From Candidatus Mycalebacterium zealandia (GTDB lineage Bacteria > Desulfobacterota_D > UBA1144 > Nemesobacterales > Mycalebacteriaceae), in the NCBI GenBank assembly GCA_014075295.1, contig CP046180.1, forward strand, positions 490,040 through 554,039: a stretch of DNA of 64,000 bases, given 5' to 3'. Below are positions 58,914-64,000 of this stretch, one piece after another. Numbering within the stretch: the stretch's first letter is position 1; every line of letters starts with the position of its first letter. The notes under the pieces were generated by a model that was not told where the DNA came from, made no database searches, and saw only the letters and a program-made list of their open reading frames with translations. The position numbers and the translations under genes were made by a program.

Positions 58914-60359
58914 ATGGGCAAATCTTCAGAAACGGGGGTGGAGTACTCTTTTGAGTGGCCAGTATTTCCTAAGGACGAAACTGAGAATGAACTTAAGATA
59001 ACGGAAGTTGCGATGAGAGAAGGCGCGGACGGGTTTCCTGAACCGGAGTCCATGATTTTCTCCACTACGGAAAATGAGATTGTCGGAAGAATGCGGCGTT
59101 TTTACGTGTCGGTTCTTGAAGTTGTATCAAACAAGTTTCTTAAACTCGGTGAAGAAACCGCCAACATTAAACTTTTTCTGGAAAGATTTGATTTGAGGCA
59201 TCTGCCGGTTCAACTCAAAAGCAAGGTTGAAAAGGAGTTCACGGACGCGGGCGTGCGCATGAGTGAGTTGTCCGCGAAAAAGAAAATCGCGGAAAAGAAT
59301 CTGGAGCTTTTCAAGAAAGAAAACAATTTGGACAGGGAGCCCATCTATTCGGACTCATGGAGAAAAATTTGGGGTCCCGGAATCATCGGGTTTTTGTTTT
59401 TTTCAGAGGTGATTCTCAATGGCGCTCTTGTGAGCGGCATTGTTGATGGGCTTATCGGTGGAATTGCGGTTTCCATCACAGTCGCGATTCTCAATGTTTT
59501 CCTGTCTTTTTTGGCGGGCAAATTTCTGATCAAAGAGTTAAACAGAATACAGTCTGGCTTGCGCAAGGCGGCGATTGCGGCGACCGTGGTCTTTTACGGT
59601 CTTGTGATTCTTTACGTCAACCTTGTGTTTGGAATATTCAGAAGCACCGCACTGTCAACAAAAAACATAAGGTCGTGGGAAGATGTGGAAACCACCTACG
59701 TGACTGTTAACGCCCTGAAGCCTTGGGAGAGTCTTTCTCAAGTCAACGATATTCCCTCGCTTTTTGTTGTCGGAGTCGGAATCTGTTTCGCTATCATGGC
59801 GTTGATTGACGGATATCTTTATGATGACCACTATCCCGGCTACGGCGATGTTCACAGAAAGTTTCGCTCTGCGGCGGAACCTTTTGAGCAGGCAAAGAAA
59901 GGACTTTCTGATAAGGTGCTTAAAATTATTGACGAATCTTGCGAAGCAATAGAAATGCGGCTTGGAGACTTTGAAAATAGACTCACACGCTGGGGAACAA
60001 TGCAAAACACGGTTCGCCAGCAGTTCTCAAACTATGCGGTTTGGATAGGTCAGTTGGAGCAGGACGCAAACAAGTCTCTTAACGACTACAGGTCCGCCAA
60101 TATAAAAGGCAGACACTCAAGTTACAGCACAAAAAGACCGCCGGAATATTTTCAGTCAAAGTGGAATTTCTCCGAGGAGGAGAAAGATCCTGTGAAAACT
60201 TTCTCTCATTTGGCGTATCTGATTGACTCCGATATGCAGGATGTTGAGCACAAGTTCTATCAGATACAGAATGAAATGGCTTCCATCCGAGATGAAAGTT
60301 ATCAGAGTCTTCGAAATTTTTTTCAAGAAATTCAGGATGATTATGACAAGAAAGTCTAA
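58914..60359 (+). CDS. Coiled-coil membrane protein of unknown function
   Basis: A 481-residue protein I do not recognise. Residues 50-140 are charged and likely coiled coil, with RMRRFYVSVLEVVSNKFLKL at the start of it. Four membrane helices follow: about 155-175 and 180-205 (IIGFLFFSEVILNGALVSG and the next segment), 216-240 and 284-307. The C-terminal half (about 320-481) is again helical and charged. No signal peptide is visible. It starts right after a nine-A run. A secreted vWA-like protein gene follows after 21 bases, so the two probably act together. Whether the coiled coils lie in the cytosol is inferred. Confidence 0.65.
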   Translation: MGKSSETGVEYSFEWPVFPKDETENELKITEVAMREGADGFPEPESMIFSTTENEIVGRMRRFYVSVLEVVSNKFLKLGEETANIKLFLERFDLRHLPVQLKSKVEKEFTDAGVRMSELSAKKKIAEKNLELFKKENNLDREPIYSDSWRKIWGPGIIGFLFFSEVILNGALVSGIVDGLIGGIAVSITVAILNVFLSFLAGKFLIKELNRIQSGLRKAAIAATVVFYGLVILYVNLVFGIFRSTALSTKNIRSWEDVETTYVTVNALKPWESLSQVNDIPSLFVVGVGICFAIMALIDGYLYDDHYPGYGDVHRKFRSAAEPFEQAKKGLSDKVLKIIDESCEAIEMRLGDFENRLTRWGTMQNTVRQQFSNYAVWIGQLEQDANKSLNDYRSANIKGRHSSYSTKRPPEYFQSKWNFSEEEKDPVKTFSHLAYLIDSDMQDVEHKFYQIQNEMASIRDESYQSLRNFFQEIQDDYDKKV

Positions 60360-60380
60360 TCTTTTGTGTTTTTGCGAGTC

Positions 60381-61328
60381 ATGAAAAAGTTTTTAGTTTT
60401 ATTTTTATTTCTGATTTTCTACGTTTCACCCGTTTCCGCTCAGGATGAAATGGAGGGGTCTGAGGAACTGCCGGTTGTGCAGCAAACTGATAGAGACCCC
60501 AGAAATTTCTGCCCCTATGAGCCCGATTTTTCAAATGAGCATCTGCTGGTTTTCATTGACGTTACGGACGGATTTACCGAACAGCAGGTAAACCTTGTGA
60601 AAAACGACATTCTCACTGATGAGTTGCTGGAGAACATGGAAATCTACGGCAGGATTTCTCTCATTGTAATGGACGGCAACGAGCCGGTTACTAAACTAAC
60701 ACCCCTGCTTTCCGTCTGCCGTCCGAAGAACGGCAACAATACTTCCAAGGACAAAAGAGATCACTTTGACATGCTGACCGAGAGCCGCCAGAGACTTGAT
60801 CTTGAATACAGAATTGGCTACCTGCGCAGGGTTAAGGAAAAGGTAATTGAAATAGTTCAGGAAAAGGCGGAAAATCGCAAACTGACTAATCAAACTCCTC
60901 TGATGGAGGCCATTCACGAAATAACCCGCTCTTCGGCGATTAATTTCGGCGACAAATACGAGAAAAAGACCCTTCTCATTGTTTCAAACATGTATCACAA
61001 CTCCAAAAGTCTGCCGCTTGACAAAATCTGCGTGAGGCGGATTTACAGACAGGGGTTTACGTATTACCGCTATAAAAGCGTCTGGAAATGCCCTTCTTTT
61101 AATGATGTGAAAAAGAAACGTGCAAATGAGTTTTATCTTGAAAGAAAAATAAAGCCCAAATTCAAGGGTAAAACTGATATCAAACTCTGGATTCTCCACA
61201 GGGAGAGTAGCGAGGGAAGCATCAGAGACTCCTCGTTGCTGACTTTCTGGCAAGATTACTTTGTTGACTATGTTCAGGGCGATGTAACGCTTCTTGAACC
61301 CGAATTTGAGCCCGACCCTTTCCTGTGA
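60381..61328 (+). CDS. Secreted vWA-like protein of unknown function
   Basis: A 315-residue protein with a clear signal peptide (MKKFLVLFLFLIFYVSPVSA). The mature part resembles a von Willebrand A domain: the strand-loop LLVFIDVTDGFTEQQ (a DxTxG form of the metal site, D60, T62), then ISLIVMDGNEP, PLLSVCRP, QTPLMEAIHEI and KTLLIVSNMYHN, in the order expected for this fold. The fold call is by motif order only. Several cysteines could pair in the periplasm. It follows the coiled-coil membrane protein gene by 21 bases. ATG at 60381 is preferred over the frame's opening at 60366 because of the signal peptide. Confidence 0.65.
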   Translation: MKKFLVLFLFLIFYVSPVSAQDEMEGSEELPVVQQTDRDPRNFCPYEPDFSNEHLLVFIDVTDGFTEQQVNLVKNDILTDELLENMEIYGRISLIVMDGNEPVTKLTPLLSVCRPKNGNNTSKDKRDHFDMLTESRQRLDLEYRIGYLRRVKEKVIEIVQEKAENRKLTNQTPLMEAIHEITRSSAINFGDKYEKKTLLIVSNMYHNSKSLPLDKICVRRIYRQGFTYYRYKSVWKCPSFNDVKKKRANEFYLERKIKPKFKGKTDIKLWILHRESSEGSIRDSSLLTFWQDYFVDYVQGDVTLLEPEFEPDPFL

Positions 61329-61349
61329 CGCTGGCGGTGCGGGACTGTT

Positions 61350-62069
61350 TTGTCAAATCAAAATAAAACGGCTCTTGTTACCGGAGGAGCCAAGCGCATC
61401 GGCTCAAGCATCTGTATTCACCTTGCAGAGATGGGTCTTGACATAGCGATTCACTACCACAATTCTGAATCAGCCGCCCGGAAAACGGCCAAACTTGTCA
61501 AAAGCAAGGGGAGGCGTTGCGAGATTTTTCGCGCGGACCTTTCCCGTCCCGCCAATGCGGCAAAACTTGTGGAGAAGGCGAGTCGCAAAATGGGCGGGCT
61601 TTCCGTTCTTGTAAACAACGCTTCGGTTTTCCGGAGATCTGATTTTGGAAAAATCACCGAACGTGCGCTTGAAGATGATTTGGCGGTCAATTTCAAGTCG
61701 CCTTTTTTTGCGGCGCAGGCGTTTGCGCGCCTGACAAAAAAAGGGCTTGTTGTGAACATTGTTGATTCACGCGTAACAAAAAACCACACTGCGCATTTCG
61801 CTTATAACATTAGCAAAAAATGCCTTTACAATTTCACCTTTGCAGCTGCTCGCTCGCTCGCTCCGGGCATAAGGGTAAACGCAATCTGCCCCGGGCCCAT
61901 TATGAAAGCGGCGGGAACGGAGGAAGCGGCTTTTGAAAAAATCGCGCGGGAAATTCCGTTGAAAAAAGGCGGAGATACTCAGCACATCAATCTCGCGCTT
62001 GAGTATCTTGTGAAAAACTCATTTGTAACCGGCGAAGCGCTTCTTGTTGACGGAGGACAGCACCTTTGA
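61350..62069 (+). CDS. Pteridine-reductase-like SDR (FolM/PTR1 type)
   Basis: A 239-residue short-chain dehydrogenase. TALVTGGAKRIGSSICIHLA shows the arginine-type cofactor motif of NADPH-dependent pteridine reductases; LVNNASVFRRSDF, IVDSRVTK and YNISKK (catalytic Tyr and Lys) follow, then INAICPGP-like VNAICPGPIM and the C-terminal ALLVDGGQHL. Next to folB, it may reduce dihydropterins or dihydrofolate. TTG start; overlaps folB by four bases. Confidence 0.82.
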   Translation: MSNQNKTALVTGGAKRIGSSICIHLAEMGLDIAIHYHNSESAARKTAKLVKSKGRRCEIFRADLSRPANAAKLVEKASRKMGGLSVLVNNASVFRRSDFGKITERALEDDLAVNFKSPFFAAQAFARLTKKGLVVNIVDSRVTKNHTAHFAYNISKKCLYNFTFAAARSLAPGIRVNAICPGPIMKAAGTEEAAFEKIAREIPLKKGGDTQHINLALEYLVKNSFVTGEALLVDGGQHL

Positions 62070-62434
62070 CCTTAATTAAAATCGAAAATCTGCGTGTCAG
62101 AACTGTTGTTGGTATTTTTGAGTGGGAAAAAAAGATATTGCAGGAAGTTATAATCAACACAGAGATGGAGATTGACTGTCCCGATCTTTTGGCTATCGGG
62201 GACGATATTTCGGGCACCGTGGATTACAAAAAACTGAATAAAAAAATCATCAATTTTGTAGAAGGCGGGAAGTTTTCGCTTGTGGAGACAATCGCGGGCG
62301 GAATAGCAAAACTTGCCCTTGCCGAAGACAAGGTTCTTAAAGTTTCTGTCAAGGTTGACAAGCCCGGAGCGCTCCGCTTTGCCGATTCGGTTTCCCTAAC
62401 GCACACGGCTTCAAGAGAGAAAACGGAGAATTGA
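62066..62434 (+). CDS. folB: Dihydroneopterin aldolase (FolB family)
   Basis: FolB cleaves 7,8-dihydroneopterin to 6-hydroxymethyl-dihydropterin in folate synthesis. The 122-residue tunnelling-fold protein has KIENLRVRTVVGIFEWEKK with the binding glutamate, DYKKLNKKI, SLVETIAGGIA and the catalytic lysine in VSVKVDKPGALRFADS. TTG start overlaps the SDR stop; its own stop overlaps the next TTG (TTGA). FolB versus FolX cannot be excluded, but the pathway context favours FolB. Confidence 0.85.
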   Translation: MTLIKIENLRVRTVVGIFEWEKKILQEVIINTEMEIDCPDLLAIGDDISGTVDYKKLNKKIINFVEGGKFSLVETIAGGIAKLALAEDKVLKVSVKVDKPGALRFADSVSLTHTASREKTEN

Positions 62435-64000
62435 AAAACGCGAAAAACTACAAAGCCAAAGGCGTGAAATGGGATTTGTCCGACCTCTTTTGCGGACCGA
62501 ACGACCCGCGCATAAGCAAGTCCGCCCGGAGGTGCTTGCGCCGAGCCGATGATTTTGAGAAGAAATACAAAAACGCCGTTTCGGGCGGGAAACTGTCCGC
62601 CGCACGGCTTTCTGAAATGCTCAAAGAGTTGGCGGCAATAAGCGAATCCGCCGCAAAGATTTACTGCTACGCTCAGCTGTTTCATTCATCAAACACAGAC
62701 GACCCGGCTGCGGGCGCGCTTCTGCAATACGCGCGAGAGCAGTATGCCGATATCCACGGATACCTGCTTTTCTTTGATATTGAGTGGGTGAAAACTCCCG
62801 AAAAAAAGGCGCAAGCGCTTATGGCGGACTCAAAACTCTCGCCTTACCGGCATTTTCTTAAAACAAAACGCGTCTACAAATCCCATATCCTCAGCGGAAA
62901 AGAGGAAAAAATTATTATGGAGAAATCCGTTACGGGCTCATCGGCGTTCAAGCGACTTTTTGACGAACTCCTCGCCGACATGCGTTTTGAGGTCAAAGCG
63001 GGCGGAAAAACCGAAAAACTCAACGAAACCCAAATCCTTTCGTTGCTCTACAATCCCGACAGAAAAGTAAGGCAATCTGCCGCGCGCGCTTTGACAAAAG
63101 GGCTCGGTGAAAATTCAAAAACCCTCTCTTTTATCTTTAACACGCTCGTCGCTGACCACTGGCTGGATGACAGAATGCGCGCCTATGAAAACCCCATGTC
63201 GTCTCGAAACTTGAGCAATGAGGTTGACGGCAAACTTGTTGAAAGTTTGCTTGAAGCGTGCGAAGAGGGCTACGGGATTGTGAGTCGTTATTACCGCTTC
63301 AAGAAAAAAATTCTCGGTCTGAAAACCTTTGCCGACTATGACAGATATGCTCCGGTCGCATCCGTGCGAGGGAAAATCGGATACGGCGAAGCGAGGAAAA
63401 TTATTCTGCGCTCCCTCAAAAGATTTTCCCCCGAAATGGAGCGCGTGGCGCGGACTTTTTTTACAAACAACTGGATAGACGCCGAGTGCCGCACCGGCAA
63501 ATACGGCGGCGCGTTCAGCCACTCAACCGTTCCGTCCGTGCATCCGTATATTCTGATGAACTATCAGGGAACCCCGCGCGATGTAATGACACTCGCGCAT
63601 GAACTCGGACACGGAATACACCAGTTTCTTTCGCGAAAAAATGGATACTTCCACTGCAATGCGACGCTCATAACTTCTGAAACCGCAAGCGTTTTTTCAG
63701 AGATGCTGGTTTTTCAGGAACTCAAGCGCGAATGTTCTGAAAAAGACCGCCTCGCTCTTTTATGCGGAAAACTTGAAGAGTCTTTCGCGACCATTTTTCG
63801 CCAGACCGTTATGACGCGGTTTGAACAGTCTTTTCACTCGGCGCGGCGCGAAGAGGGCGAACTCACGCCTGAACGCGTGAGTGGGCTGTGGATGGACGCA
63901 AACCGTGCGATGTTCGGCAATTCCGTCACGCTTACGCCAGATTATGGATTGTGGTGGATGTATATTCCTCACTTCATACACTCGCCTTTTTACTGTTACT
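62431..64000 (+). CDS. pepF: M3-family oligoendopeptidase PepF (cut by window end)
   Basis: This open frame starts with TTG overlapping the folB stop and runs off the window after 523 codons without a stop. The product opens NYKAKGVKWDLSDLFCGPND, has a long helical N-terminal region, and reaches the zinc site HELGH at about residue 390 (63598-63612, context TLAHELGHGIHQFLS), followed by the second zinc ligand region TSETASVFSEML. These are marks of the PepF branch of M3 metallopeptidases, which cleave peptides of about 7-17 residues in the cytosol. About 70-90 residues are probably missing at the end. Confidence 0.9.
   Translation, partial: MKNAKNYKAKGVKWDLSDLFCGPNDPRISKSARRCLRRADDFEKKYKNAVSGGKLSAARLSEMLKELAAISESAAKIYCYAQLFHSSNTDDPAAGALLQYAREQYADIHGYLLFFDIEWVKTPEKKAQALMADSKLSPYRHFLKTKRVYKSHILSGKEEKIIMEKSVTGSSAFKRLFDELLADMRFEVKAGGKTEKLNETQILSLLYNPDRKVRQSAARALTKGLGENSKTLSFIFNTLVADHWLDDRMRAYENPMSSRNLSNEVDGKLVESLLEACEEGYGIVSRYYRFKKKILGLKTFADYDRYAPVASVRGKIGYGEARKIILRSLKRFSPEMERVARTFFTNNWIDAECRTGKYGGAFSHSTVPSVHPYILMNYQGTPRDVMTLAHELGHGIHQFLSRKNGYFHCNATLITSETASVFSEMLVFQELKRECSEKDRLALLCGKLEESFATIFRQTVMTRFEQSFHSARREEGELTPERVSGLWMDANRAMFGNSVTLTPDYGLWWMYIPHFIHSPFYCY

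Overview
The window looks like a chromosomal stretch of a Gram-negative (diderm) bacterium. Evidence for an outer membrane and a periplasm: a YadA-type trimeric autotransporter with a beta-barrel anchor, YajC-SecD-SecF, TatA, a lipobox lipoprotein, and a secreted LysM-NlpC/P60 cell-wall hydrolase. MqnA and MqnD point to menaquinone made by the futalosine route. Genes are packed into operons with many 1-20 base overlaps, and TTG and GTG starts are frequent. Gene content does not fix the phylum. The mix (futalosine pathway, split PurS/PurQ, MeaB plus methylmalonyl-CoA epimerase, mdlAB-like exporter) would suit a deltaproteobacterium-like or candidate-phylum lineage such as Dadabacteria, but that is inference only.

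Layout. 1-2.7 kb: RNase P RNA, then a polytopic membrane protein with a spermidine-synthase-like domain. 2.7-6.9 kb (minus): hisA-hisF-dgt-mqnA-mqnD. 7.0-10.7 kb (plus): an EVE-domain protein, meaB, RNase G, a thioesterase and methylmalonyl-CoA epimerase, all overlapping. 10.7-15.5 kb: tatA, trxB, a YgfZ-like folate protein, gyrB. 15.5-21.4 kb: an accessory pocket with a 1248-residue nuclease-helicase carrying nine near-identical C-terminal repeats, and a catalase-peroxidase. 21.5-28.3 kb (minus): ogt-pgpA-cinA-recA-tsaB-ispG-proS. 28.4-32.7 kb (plus): parA-parB-purS-purQ, then a tusA-cysM-JAMM sulfur module. 32.8-39.7 kb (plus): LysM/NlpC hydrolase-xerC-hslV-hslU, then argB-argD-argF. 39.8-45.2 kb (minus): dapB; yajC-secD-secF-pheS-dcd. 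45.3-50.8 kb (plus): yicC, sucD, a heterodimeric ABC exporter. 50.9-54.3 kb: a second accessory pocket with a small lipoprotein flanked by related palindromes, a trimeric autotransporter behind a 14-base homopolymer, and a duplicated tauE 3' end. 54.3-58.8 kb (minus): tkt-pgi-rpiA-tauE. 58.9-61.3 kb: an unassigned pair, a coiled-coil membrane protein and a secreted vWA-like protein. 61.3-64 kb: pteridine-reductase-like SDR, folB and an M3 oligoendopeptidase cut by the window end.

The core genes are ordinary. The most unusual content is: (a) the type-ISP-like nuclease-helicase whose methylase and recognition part appears replaced by nine INT_rpt-like repeats; (b) the adhesin, probably phase-variable, sitting between 51-base direct repeats of the tauE 3' end; (c) an mdlB-like ABC half-transporter lacking most of its helical subdomain; (d) a TusA-CysM-JAMM module suggesting carrier-protein-dependent cysteine synthesis; and (e) the unassigned coiled-coil membrane/vWA pair. 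No tRNA, rRNA, CRISPR array or insertion sequence was found.
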